In this document: positions 35,987-48,367 of the stretch, piece after piece
How positions within the stretch are numbered: the stretch's first letter is position 1
How the letters are laid out: each line of letters starts with the position of its first letter
Assembly: GCA_947034895.1 (NCBI GenBank)
Contig: OX344763.1
Span: forward strand, 35,711,025-35,775,024
Length of the DNA stretch: 64,000 nt
Direction: 5' to 3'
Source: Rhytidiadelphus loreus
Taxonomy: Eukaryota > Streptophyta > Bryopsida > Hypnales > Hylocomiaceae
Made by a program: the position numbers and the translations under genes
The notes under the pieces: model-generated
What the model saw: the letters and a program-made list of their open reading frames with translations, nothing else
Database searches by the model: none
What the model was told of the DNA's origin: nothing

Positions 35987-37925
35987 CATTCTTTAACAAT
36001 GAGAGAGTACATGACAAGTGGATTGCCTTTTCACCCTAATTTATTCTAAAATTGATTTTCCTTCATGTTTATTAAATGGACATATTCATTGGAAACAATG
36101 ATTGCTATTCTTTTCACTAAATGGTATGAACTCATATGGTTAGGGTATTAGTGTACAAAATGTAGATATTTTAAAATAGGTAGCTTCTTTGCAATGCAAT
36201 TTACTAACTTCTTTAGGCTTAATAGGACCTTCTTTCACCAAGATTGAATTCAATTGGTGTGGAGTCCAACCAAGAAGAATAGGTATGTGTTTTAGTATCT
36301 TTTGAAGGTGTTATTCAAAGATTGCTTTTGAATTGAATCTAGAATCTTCTTTTTGACTTATTAGAACATCCAACCAAAATTTAGGCAATTTACTAGTGAA
36401 AATAATGCTAAAATGCTTATTTATAATATTTTAGGTGTATATATTTTAGTCTTTACATTTATACAATTAATTCAACAAGATTAATAGCAACTATTTTTTA
36501 TTGTAAGTATAATTGATTGCAAATTCAAATAACATTTGAGGATTAGAAAGTCTTAATTGGGAATTAAAATTTCTCATTTCTAGTGAACTTGAGAGTCTCC
36601 ATGTGACTTGTTCATCATAGGTGGTGTATAATTTGTTGTTTTGATTACATCTTCCCTTTCCACTTGCAAGGTTTAGAATGTTTTTATCTAGTTTCAAGAG
36701 ATTTGACAAGTGTAGAAGTTTGACCTTCTCAGAGATGTGTAGAGCTTTGGAGTGATTTCTGATTTACTTAATTGATATAGATCCTCATTCCACTCTTTTT
36801 TGAAATTTATTGTTTTTGCATTTAAGTAGTAACAATAGTATTTTGTTGTAACAAGTTAATCTAAGTGTTTTAGAATTGAAAAGATGCTCTTCAATACACT
36901 TTGACGGTGAGGTTCTTCCAAAAGTGGGACCAACAACAAAGAAATGCAAACAAGCTGGGTGCAAGGATAGGGATGTTGTCCATTCTTTCACATATGGCTA
37001 CAACCTATTACAAGCTTTTTGCACAATATAGCAAAGGCCACCCAAAGGTGACACAAAAGGTACCTAACGCAATATGAAAGCTAATATATTCTAATTTTAT
37101 TGTTCAATTTTTGGATTGTACTATTGCTAAAGAAACCTTGAAGAATGGATTGAAGGAGACATTGGTTGAATTGGAGACCAGAACTAGTGATGACAAGGGT
37201 GTAGTGATAGAGCTATTCCTCACCTCGAATTAGTACTAGCATAATATGAGATTCAGGGGGGCTAAAGGGCCTTTTGAGGCCTGTTCCCGGCTCCGTTCTT
37301 CCAAGCTTATTGAACGCCGATGTCAAAATTTTATTTATTTTTAATTTAAAAATAAATAAATAAATCTTAAAATGAAAAATAAAGTTGAATTTTTTTATTT
37401 TGAAATTGATGTGACATAGCGACTACCACGTCAGCGCTTTTGTTGGATTGTTGGTTGTAGACTAGAAACTCAAAGTCCTTTAGAAGAAGATAAAATCATT
37501 TAATGAGTAGCTACAAATGATGGACTTGCATGTAACTTGCAATATCTTGAAGCGTCAATAAGAAGTATTTGAGCAGCACTATTGCCCTCAAGTTCATCGA
37601 AGAGACGGAGTCCTAGCATAGCATCATTAGAAGGATACATTTGAGGAACCCATTGAATGTGTTACACAAATAGAGAGAAGTCCATCTTAAATTCAATGTA
37701 TTCCAATTCAACTAATGCTAAACGATTCAAGACAAGCACACTATATCATTACAAAAAATGAAGAAGGCCATTAGAAAGCTATTTGATTTTTAGCTACATT
37801 GTAAATATAAGGAAGTCAAATTAGAATTATAAAATTTTAATTTAGGGGATAAAAAATAAAAAATAAAAAAATATTTTTGAAATCACCAATCTGACGTGTT
37901 GCTAGTAGTGCCTCGTCAGATTCAA

Positions 37926-37964
<39 letters not shown>

Positions 37965-38825
37965 ATATTTAATCATTTTTTTTTTATAATTGCACTATTG
38001 CCAAAAAAACTTGTGGCCCGCTACAGGCCTGAAAATTTTCCTAATGTTAAATATGGAATTCTCCAAGAACAAGTAAAGATTATTGCTATGATGGCTCTCT
38101 ATTTTCAAGGCAGTTATGAGACTTGGGATGCATTTTGTAGCAAAGATGGATGCTAAAATGGAAGAAAGCAAATATGTTCACTGAAAATAGAGAAGCATGA
38201 GGCTTGCAAACTTATTTCACCTCAAAAAAGTAGGTGCCTATATAGATAAGGAGTTTACTATTGAAAGTAAAAAAATCATGTTGAGTATTGATGAATAGAA
38301 TGGTTTCAGTTGATTTGATAGAGTCTATGATCAATTCACAATGTCATATGTTCAGATTTCTAACTTTAGGATTATGAATTCCCGAAACTTTGCCAAAATG
38401 TTGTAGGCTTGGTTTTGAGTGGTTGAAATCTACTCGTCGAAAGTAATCCCATGTTGAAGATAAATGTGTTGTGATGGCACCAGAACTGTTAGTAATAATT
38501 GTGGAAACTCAAAATCTAGATGCCATGCCCATCTTACCTCAAGAGTTTGTGAAAAAATTGAATTTGAATAAATAAACTTCATTCTATCTTTTGAAGGTAT
38601 TTTTGAAACCTCTAATCCTAATTTTTAAGTCTAACATGTTTGATTTTGTTATTGCAATCATCACCTATTGATATTACTAGCATGAGATCAAATCATGAAA
38701 AATTGGAGTCTTATTATTAGACCAAAAAAGACTTTTTGATTTGCTAGTTTACACAATGCAAATGACATTGACTTTCATGGATTTTGGTTGTTCCAAAATA
38801 AAATCCCATAGAGATACTTATGTTC
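35987..38825. other. AT-rich stretch with TAAA microsatellite
   Basis: (TAAA)n at about 37924-37966. A patch of less AT-rich sequence with AGGCCTG occurs at about 37.27 and again inverted at about 38.02 kb, possibly the ends of an eroded element. No gene seen. Confidence 0.4.
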
Positions 38826-38829
38826 TTAA

Positions 38830-39059
38830 CCCTTTACTTCCTAAGAAGCCCATTTTGGGCCTCACATTTTTTTGGCAATTTTGAAGAGTTTATATGGAGA
38901 TTTTTATTTATTTTAATAATTATTTCTTTTAAACCAATGCATGCAATATTCTTCACTCAAGCTAATGATATAATAAAATTTTCCATTTAGATTATACTTT
39001 CTCGATATGATCAATCAAAGTCTACAACTTAAAATCATGAATTCTTAGGAAGTAAAGGG
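38830..39059. mobile_element. TTAA-flanked MITE with 18-bp perfect TIRs
   Basis: CCCTTTACTTCCTAAGAA at 38830-38847 is exactly inverted at 39042-39059. TTAA stands at 38826-38829 and 39060-39063. It is 230 bp and non-coding. CCC termini at a duplicated TTAA are what piggyBac-type transposases produce. Confidence 0.85.
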
Positions 39060-39063
39060 TTAA

Positions 39064-41275
39064 TGTTTTAGAGTTCTAGATGGGTCAACATCAAAAGTTG
39101 GAGATTCATTAGATATGTTTAATATCAAGGATTCATGGACCAAGTCTACTATAACTTAAACTCATAAGATATGAATGTCAAATTCACAAGTCTAGCTAAC
39201 TCATCTCAAGTATTATGTATTGTTTTAATTTATGATTGGATTTGTGTATTTTATAGTTATTTGGTTGCCATGTGCAATTTTCTTTAAACTATTGTTTGAT
39301 TGATTTATTGGAAATGGATTAAATTTAGATGTTGCACTCAACACTTTCATTAAAATATTCACATTGCCCTAAACCTCCCAAAAAATTACTTCTTATTTCC
39401 TTAACTTCTAAATATTTTAACCAATGTCATAGCACTAGAAGAAAATGAAGTTTTTTCAACTACAAGAGCAATTGCTTTTTAAGTTGAATGGGGCATTTGG
39501 GACTGGTGCAAATTTAGAGATTCACGGTTGTTGTGAATAAGTTGTTCTTCAAAATGCACTTGTAAAGCAAAATGGAGGTTTCTCTCATCTAATAATGTAG
39601 TTAGAACTTTGTCAACATACTCTTTTTACATGGTTGCCAATGTGACATTCACTACCACGTGAGGTCAAACATTTAGTCACATCATAGTGCAATTAGATTG
39701 CCAGTAGAAGAATCTTTCTTCTAGAATATCTTGGAATGTACATTGATTTTGGATTTCAAATATCCAATAATGATGTTGTGGAAATGTACAATTTATATAA
39801 TATTTAGAATCTTCATTTCCAAATAACTTTGACAATGCACCAAGCAATGCACAAGATTTTAAAATGTACCAATCATATGTTTGCATCTTTATTATCATAT
39901 AAAAATTTATATATTTGAAGGATTTCAAATCTAGTCATATTCCTAGTCAAATGAAGGTAGAAATATAATTCTATTTGAAAAAATCTAACTCTAGGAAGAC
40001 CTTAATTCCATATAATCTTTTAAATATATGAAATTCTAAATTTTTAAGCCTTGAATCTAAGAGTTCTTAAATTTCCTAACCTAATTTTTTACTCCTCAAT
40101 AAAGAAAGTTTGAATAATCTTGAATCACACAACACAGAGAATACTATAAAATATTTTTTAAATGAAGAAAATTACCACAACAAAAAATAAATTGACCTAG
40201 AGCTTCTTTGAAAAGTACTTTACTAAAATCCTAACTTATATCTTCGAAAAAGAAGTGGAACCCTCCTTGTTCACTCAAGATGAAAAAATATTAGCACATG
40301 ACAAAAACTATGAACACAATTGTATTGTTTTGTTGATTCCCCTAGGTCTTTAGTGCTCTTGGTGAAACCACCACCAATTAGCAAGAGTGCCACAAGGAGA
40401 TAACTATAAAAAACACTTCATTATCATAAAGTCAATGTGAAAAAATTAGGATTATAGGCTACTATAAAATTACAGTAAATATTGTGGAAAATTTGGAGCA
40501 CACTCAAGATACAAATTTTAAAAGTTCAATTTATTGTTTTCTAAGATAAGTCGACAAGTTCCAAAGCTCTCCCCCTTCAATAAAATATTTTTATTGCAAA
40601 AAGGAAAGTGTATAAATGAACTAGCTAACAACAAGAAACTTTAACCACATGCAATAATTTAACAATCAAATTCCAAGCATTAGAAAAAATTTCAGCCCCC
40701 AAAGGGATTGCTTCAAGCTTGTTCCCCATTCTTGGGAACAAAAGTTTAAAAAAAAAAAAGTGAATTTTAAAAAAAAGTGAATCTTTTTTTTAAAAGGCCT
40801 GGCCACGCCGCCATCCAAGCAACCTGCCTGCACAAGCCAGGTGACCAAGCCTGGTTGGCTCTTTTGTATTTTATTTTTTATATTTTTAAGAAATAATTTA
40901 TTATTCAAATGACATGGTAGTTTTCCCACCACCTTAGCTGCCAATGTGTGGCTTTATTTTAGTTCAATGAAGCTCCCAAATTTGAGAACTTATAAATAAC
41001 TAGCAGCCCTTTTGAAGCCTCATTTCTCTTCTAATGCAAAAGCTCCAACTAGCGAAGTTCTTATTGAATTTACAACTGGTAAGCCTCTAAAGCCAATAAA
41101 CAATGAGAAGTCTACATCCTTGAAGATGTTGCAATAAGATAAGAGAGAAACTAAGTGGAAGACCTAAGTATCTTACAGTTACAAATGCAATGAATACCGT
41201 AAATAAGATTTCCACCACACAATGAATATCAATATTGCAATTCTAGTAAATTCAAAAACATCATTAAAGATTCTT
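39064..41275. other. AT-rich stretch with a CACTA-end fragment
   Basis: CACTAGAAGAAAATGA at 39433 matches the left end of the 22.7-kb element for 16 bases and goes on TTTTTTCAACTACA, again similar. A possible right end, TTTCTTCTAG, occurs at about 39715-39724. No gene seen. Confidence 0.45.
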
Positions 41276-41559
41276 TTCTACAACAAAGTAGTGTTTTATG
41301 ACTGGAAAATATGACTGCAGTGAATCATAAAATTAAAAAATATGACTCACGTAGAAATCACTATGGATGATTTGGAGCATGACTAGGTCCAGTCATTATC
41401 GACGAGTTGTTTTAGACATTAGTCATATTTTGAGTCATATGGGTTGGAGGATATAATTAGCTATAATTAGCCTTTTTTTTGCCAACTTGGCGTATACGTT
41501 GACTATGCTTGGGGGCTTGACTTTTTCTTTAGTTACCTGGGCAAAAAAATAAATCCTAC

Positions 41560-41795
41560 GTGGCATATGACTGTGTTTAGTCATATTTTTGGTTGACGTG
41601 GAATATGACTGTGGTGAGTCATGTTTTGATTGATGTGGAATATGACTTCAATGAGTCATATTTTTGGTTGATGTGGAATATGATTGTGATGAGTCATTTT
41701 TTTTTGTTGATGTGAATTGTGGAATATCATTTTTGTGAGTCATATTTTCTGCTATGTGGAAAATAACTCTCATGAGTCATATTTTTGAATGATGT
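41560..41795. repeat. ATATGACT-rich subterminal tandem array
   Basis: Units of about 37-38 bp, each GTGGAATATGACT, a variable spacer, then GAGTCATATTTTTGGTTGAT. The array resumes at 43484, on the other side of the inserted second element. Confidence 0.75.
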
Positions 41796-42810
41796 CACTA
41801 CAAAGAAAATGGGGGTAAATGTAACCATAGAAGAATGACTGCTTGTCCGGAACGACTTGAATATGACTCGTGTTCCCAAATTGCACCAAGGGTTTGGGGT
41901 TGTCATTGTTAAAGTCAATTTAGAGTCACATTTGCGACTACAGGATGATGACTTAGCGGCAGGGAGTCTTCATCCACATTTTTACATCCGGAACGTGCTG
42001 TCTTTATCTAGTCCCGCAATGTGCTGGAAAACTTGTTTTTTCCACTTTAAATGCAAATATCTTGCAATCTATGTGGTCAAAAATTCTGAAATTTTTTCCA
42101 CACTTTTAAATACTAGTTGGGTGTAAGATCCTACGGTTAGATGTCAAAGAAAAACATTTTAAATTGTTTTTTACTCTTTGCTACAGAAATGACAGTTTTC
42201 AGTGTTTCGTTGGTAGAAAAAAGGCCTTGCTCCTGTAGGGGTTAAAATGATGCACTCTTGGAGACTTTTTTTTCTTTTGATTTTTTTCTCTATTTACTAA
42301 TGCTTTTTTCAAAACAAACTAAAAAAATAAAGTTAGATTGACAATGCAAAGGCCAAAAACTAAAATTTAGATAACATTTAGCACCTCTAAGAGATAGAAA
42401 AACAATTTTTGGTTCTAATTTTTATAGAACTAGGTTGATAACTTTCACAATGTCTATGTTTCATCCATTGGTTTTTGTTCACAACATTGTCAAACTTCCA
42501 ATTTGGACATAATCAATTCCATTGTGAAGGCCATAGTCAAAAGTGAGTAAACTATGTGATTGTATTTTGACTACAATTTACTTTAAGGTGACTACATAAT
42601 GACTTTCATGTCACTATTTTGATTGTGATTTACTTTAACACAACTACATAATGACTTCCACATCACTACTCTACTATTGCATCAACATTTTACAAATCTC
42701 ACATGGTTTGTCTTGCCTCCTACCACCCCACTTGTATAAAAGGCTTGTTATTTGAACTCTTTGTATTCACACACTAAATGGCTTGAAAATCCATTTGATA
42801 CATATGCAAA

Positions 42811-42927
42811 ATATAGTGTATTGTGTATCATGTATTTGTATATGGTATACAATGTATGAATCATGTATATGGTGTATGAATCATGTATTTGTATATGATG
42901 TATGGTGTTCGGTATATATGGTGTATT
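42811..42927. repeat. GTATATGGTGTATGAATCAT-type repeats
   Basis: Imperfect repeats of TGTATGAATCATGTAT and TTGTATATGGTGTA; low complexity. Confidence 0.65.
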
Positions 42928-42998
42928 CATTTTGCACATTTCACCACAACTCGAAAATAATCTTCAAATCTATTAGATATTAAAAAATAATATTCACA

Positions 42999-43195
42999 TT
43001 TCCTAGATTTTAGAATATAATCCTAGATTTCAAAAGAAAAATATTTAAATTTCCTAGATTTTAGAATACAATCCTAGATTTCAGAAAAAATAATATTCAC
43101 ATTTCCTAGATTTCAGAATATAATCCTAGATTTCAAAAAATAATATTCAAATTTCCTAGATTTCAAAATATAATCCTAGATTTCAGAAAAGGATT
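42999..43195. repeat. ~51-bp CTAGATTT tandem array, four copies
   Basis: TTTCCTAGATTT occurs at 42999, 43050, 43102 and 43152. Each unit also contains AATCCTAGATTTCA and, mostly, AATAATATTCA. Confidence 0.8.
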
Positions 43196-44224
43196 AAAAA
43201 AAGGGGTCATTTGTGATTATGGGATGACTTCAGAATGATTGGCCATGTGGCAACATAGGAGTCATTTCCTTAAACTTTTTTTTTCTTACCACTTTGGAAG
43301 TTTCATCCAAAACCCCATCCAAGCTCACAATGGATGGTGATAATACTATGGTAGTCATTTATAAAAATGACTAGTCCACTATGACTCTAGGGGCCAAAAT
43401 CACAGTGCAGTCATTTTTGTCCACAATGACTCCTATGCAGTCATTCTTTGCAGTCATTTATACGCTGTTTTTCTAATAGTGTGTGGAATATGAATATGAC
43501 TCTTGTGAGTCATATTTTTGGTTGACATGGTAGTTAATGTGAATGTCATTAGTTATTTTATGATTGATTGTAGTCATATTTTGGGATGTGCAAGGTTACA
43601 TTTTGACACATATAACTATGAGCATTATATGACTATAACTAATTATGTTTTGACCAATATATACTGTGAAATGTAACTTAAGCAAGTGATATTTTGGATA
43701 ATTGAGAGTCATATTTTTATAATTTGTGTGTAGTTTGTGATTGGGGTGATTGAGGTCCAAAATAGCTTTAATTACAAACTACAATTACATTTTCCATGGA
43801 TTTTAAATGGGCATGACACATTGCAATTATACATCAAGATGATTCAACAATTGAAAAAACCCTTCATGAAGTTAAAAACACATACACATGATTTTAGAGA
43901 CATAGATGAGACAATCATATTGAAGAGGGAGAATGCAAGAAGGAATGCAACTCTCTTCATTGACATTTATTAGCCAACAATATAAAACATATATATCACA
44001 ATGAATCATTCACAAAATCCAATAGGGCCTATCCTTACAATAATGTGATGACTCCGTTGGGTTGCAAGTAGCCTTCAACAACTTTGTTTCAACTTTTGGT
44101 GCTTGCATATACAATTAGAAAAATGGAAGGTCAATTTTTAGTGAATGAACAACAAAGCTTAAATTTCTAAGGTTTACAACAACACAATATATGTAGCACA
44201 AGTTTAAAGTAGGAAGAATAAAAA

Positions 44225-44700
44225 TAGTGATGAAGGAAAGAAGAAGAAAAAAGTGGCAAATGCTAAAAGATAACAACAAATAAGAGTTAAGATGCAACAA
44301 GAAATAACAAGAAGCAACAAGAAATAACAAGAAGCAACAACTAAAAGGCAATAAGAAACAACAAGAAACAAGTGTTAAAAAGACAACAAAAAACAACAAG
44401 AAATAAGAACTAAAAAGCAATAAGAGGAAACAAAAGCAAGAACTAAAAAGAAGAAAGAGTTAAAATGCAAGAAGAAAAAACAAGATTCATAAACCAAAAA
44501 GCAACAAGAAGCAAGAGCTAAGATGCAACAAGAACTAAAATGCAACAAAAACCAACAACTAAGAAGCAAAAAACAAGTAACAACAAGGAAGAGCTAAGAG
44601 ACAACAAGAAGCAACAACTAAGAAGCAAAAAATAAGAAGCAAAAAATAAGAAGTAACAACAAGAGCTAAGAGACAACAAAAGGCAAGGAAGAAGAGCCAA
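44225..44700. repeat. Purine/A-rich simple-sequence region
   Basis: Irregular repeats of AACAAGAAGCAAC and AACTAAAAAGCAA. The minus-strand Leu/Cys/Phe/Ser-rich ORFs here are products of this composition. Confidence 0.75.
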
Positions 44701-45481
44701 GAGAAGTGGCGGCTAGGGTTTCAAAACCCTAAAGAAGTGGTGATTAGGTTTGAAAATCCAAAATAGAATTGGATAGGATTTCAAAATTTAAAACAATGAT
44801 TTATCCTTATTTTTTTGGATTGCCCATATTCTTCTTGGGCTACCTGAAAATAAAAAATATCACTCCCATAAAAATATGACTAGAAATATGACTCAATGTT
44901 CCCCAAACATGTTCCCTACGTTCTCTATAAAATACTTTGGTGTTCACAATGGGCATATAGTGTATGCTTGTGAAGTACAAGGCCCAAAAATGATTAGCAA
45001 CCATATTTATCCCCAAGGTGTTGGCATCCAGGAATATGACTGTGAGCAGTTGCCAATCATTAGAGAAAAAATGAGGCCTCCAAAGGGTTGTTCCAATAGA
45101 AGTTGAACTACCTTCCCATATTTTTTTTTGGCAAAATTCCCCCCCCCCTAAAATCGTCCACCTCAAACCTGCAGTTTTCAATGCTACTAGTGGCAAAGGA
45201 ACCTAGTTTTCCATTTTTTTTTTTTTTTTAAAAAGAAAAAATTTAGTCACAAAAAAAAATCTAAATTTAAAAAAAAAAAAAATTTAGTCATCGGGGCTAA
45301 TTGCTCTGGTGATATTCATCCAAGCTGACTTTCCTCTGCAATTAGATTCCAGCCAAGGACTACTTTGAAAACAATAGTCTAGTTTGGTCACTCAGGAGCA
45401 GCCCTCCGGAGGCCTCATTTTTTCTCTAATGTATCACTAATCATATTTTTGCAATCATAAAACACTGCTTTTGTTGTAGTA

Positions 45482-48363
45482 TTGCTTCAGTTGGTTAATA
45501 CTACACCTTAATTCCACATCTAATTCATCAATTGCCAAATTGTTTCAAACTCTTATGGAGTAACATGCAATATAAGTAATTTCATAGAGCAACCATACAA
45601 TGCAAGTAGAAGGAAGCGCATAAGCAAGTGAAAGTAAGAGTGTGAGGCCTGTCTACAAAAGTATTGTTGACTATGGTTTCATCAAGTAGTTCGTGTCCAC
45701 CTATGTAGGGCCGCCCCACACTTGTTTCATTGCTCCGTTCACATCTTCCTTGCATGGTTTCTCTTTCCATTTCTTCTTGCTCTTCGAGCCAGCCATTGCT
45801 CTCCCCCGCCCTTCCTCCAAATGATAGCTTCAACTTGCTTACAATCTTACACTCTTCAAACCCCTAAAATATCATTCATTGAAAAACTATGCACTACTTA
45901 AAAGAGTGAATCTTTGTTGGATGAGAATAAAAGAAATGAGCCTATATCCTAACCTTCACTAAGCATCAACATTAATCAATCATTTTCTAGTTGAACTCAA
46001 TTTTTGTACTACTATAGTTGTAGTCATTTTTTAGTTGAATTTAGTTTTTTTGTGACTATAGATTGACATGGTGGGTTCTATGGAGTGTAGACTTGTCCAC
46101 ATTGACAACTATGATTAATATTGGATAGAGATTAACTCACATTAATTGTGAATTTGAACTCTTCTATACTTTCATAATCCTACATTTCATCCTACAATTA
46201 TTTTGTGATTTAAATGATATATAGGTAAGATTTGGTGCTAATAACAATGGCTACAGTCCTCGGGAGGGTCACTTAGAGTGTCCATTAGAACCCACGTGCA
46301 AACAAAACCTTGGACCCCTATATACTTTTTGAATTTTAAATAAAACTAAAAAACTAAAATATGAATAGATTTTCCTACTTTGAAAGTTTATGTTTTGAAT
46401 TATTGATATTTTTATTTGTTAATAATAATTAGTTACAAATTTTTGAAGTAAAAAGATACATTGTAGAATTGAAAAATAACTTTCACACCCCTATATTATA
46501 TAATAAAAAATTGTCGAAAAAATGAACAAAAAATTTTGAAAAATAATTCTCTAATGAAAGCTCATTTTGAGTTGAATATTGATTTAGTGGTCATCTAAAT
46601 GTGTCCTCTATAATTATTTTAGTTGAAAAACATGTCTTTTTAGTTCATTTTTAACCTCTTCTAGAAATCATTTCATATTTTATTTGAGCTGAAAATTTCA
46701 GCAATAGAAACCTATAGTCATTATTAAACAACACTCAAAATTTTAGGTTGAAATTATAGTTTATTAGAAACCATTTGTTTGCACGTGGTTTGTTGTAGTA
46801 GAACTAAGTGCACCCCCTGAGCTACAGTCACTAGATAGTCATATAGGACACTTAGTTGTTGTTTAAGCAGTTGTGGGGAACAAATTTTTCTTCTAATATA
46901 GGTCCTTCATTCCAAAAATTCCAAATTTTTTTATGCTCATAGGCTTATCTACTAGTAACCATGTAAATAGAGGTTGTATGATTTAGGCAAGAATATAGAG
47001 AGGACAATTTTTGAAACAATTCACAATTAGATGTAGTTACCACATGGGCTTCTTTGGCTTAAAAAGCCATTGATACAATATAATAGATATTGCAATTTAT
47101 TGTTGGGATTGAGAGTTGTGTGTAGGGTGGATTTCTTTTAATTTGTAGAGTCCCACCATTAGTTGTTAAGAAATTTTGATTTCAAGTCAAGTGAGCTATG
47201 TAGGTTGAAATTAGGCTAAGCAGGATTTTTTCATACATTGTGATGAATGGGAAGAAGGTATTTTCATTGAAACTACAAATTAAGGGGCGTTTTTTTAATG
47301 GACAAAGACAAATGTTTGTGCAAACCTAGATTATACTATAGAATGTTGGAGGTTGAAATGTTGAAACATTGGAACTTAAACAAAGATACTAAGGATTGTA
47401 TTAAACCATCCGTGAAGTGTCCTTATATGATACAATCTTGCAATATAATGATCTACATTTAAGACTATAAGCAAAAGGATGTAATTGCAGTAAATGTATC
47501 TTAAGTAGTCCTTCAAACCCGAAAGAAATTCATACAATCATGTACATAATTTATTAGTTTAATTGGTGGTAAACATTACACAAAAAGAAGTGGACAACGG
47601 AGCTTTGGTTCCTAAACAAAATAAGAATGATTTAAATTGAAATAAATGTGATGAACTTCTATTCTTAAAAAAAGGAAATCAATATAAAAAAACATACCCC
47701 TTTAAATCGCAAAAGAACCAAAATTGTATATAGATTGCAGTTTAAATCTTACGCTTATGTCAATTTAGTTGGTGCAGAAACTCATATTTAAATTGGCACA
47801 AGCCGACACCTAAATTGTATATGGATTGCATTTTCAATTCAACAAAAATTTAAGAAAAATCTATATATCGACTTGCAATGTGTTGTTGGAAAGATTAGAA
47901 TGTCTAATTTCACATTCACATTTTCTTTTTTGGAATACAAAGTTATGGTGATCTCTATATGGCTATGAACATGACAAGGTCATTTAGTAATGTACAACTA
48001 TCTGATTGTATGCCTTGCAAAATACAAATTCTATTGGAAAGTGCACCATTGCATGTGGCTACACCAATTTTAACATAGTATACACCAACTACAATATTGC
48101 ACCTTCCACTTTCTATGATTGGAATCAATGTATATACTTCTATGATTCCACATAGAGCAATGTTTTGTAAGTAGTTATTGAAAATTGCATTTTCAAGAAA
48201 AACTCTTTGAAATTTAAGATTGTTGAGCTTTCAAGCTCTAAAATTAAAATGAACCATGAAAGAATAAAAAATAATTTGTAAAAGAATAAAGAGGGATGCT
48301 CCAAATTTGAGACTTGGAATACATCAACCAAATGTCACATAATAAGGAAAAATCCATTATACC
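45482..48363. other. AT-rich intergenic stretch with one inverted-repeat element
   Basis: Apart from the arms at 46248-46306 and 46771-46832 I see no gene or complete element. TTTTTCTTCTAATA at about 46888 resembles the right end of the CACTA-type element family. Confidence 0.4.
46248..46832. mobile_element. Foldback-like element, ~60-bp imperfect arms
   Basis: The left arm (GGCTACAGTC ... CACTTAG ... CCACGTGCAAACAAA) is mirrored by the right arm (TTTGTTTGCACGTGG ... CTAAGTG ... GAGCTACAGTC region), with the best match around the CACGTG core. No target duplication found; non-coding. Confidence 0.5.
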
Positions 48364-48367
48364 TTAC

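Larger units (their letters stand above)
41796..43481. mobile_element. Second CACTA-type element inserted in the first, TGT duplication
   Basis: Starts CACTACAAAGAAAA and ends TTTTTCTAATAGTG (imperfect inverted repeats). The 3-bp duplication TGT is present at 41793-41795 and 43482-43484. The flanking host array continues on both sides once it is removed. The interior contains a reversed copy of the 15.4-kb repeat ending GTAGGGG|TTAA at 42241, a TGTAT-rich array and a CTAGATTT array; no coding region was recognised. Confidence 0.8.
41276..45481. mobile_element. CACTA-like non-autonomous element, ~4.2 kb, nested
   Basis: The left end CTACAACAAAGTAGTGTTTT and the inverted right end CTACAACAAAAGCAGTGTTT correspond over about 27 bp, with weaker matching beyond. 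The right terminus reads TACTACAACAAAA, one base from the common plant CACTA end CACTACAACAAAA. Both flanks contain many ATATGACT/AGTCATAT motifs in both orientations, like the subterminal binding sites of CACTA elements. No transposase seen. No 3-bp duplication was found, so the outermost bases are uncertain. Confidence 0.6.

Noticed and set aside
37250..38030. Transposon with AGGCCTG ends
   Set aside because: Only about seven bases match between the ends and no flanking duplication is visible.
44115..44700. Several minus-strand ORFs rich in Leu, Cys, Phe and Ser that look like membrane proteins
   Set aside because: They are translations of an AAC/AAG simple-sequence tract and have no conserved motifs.
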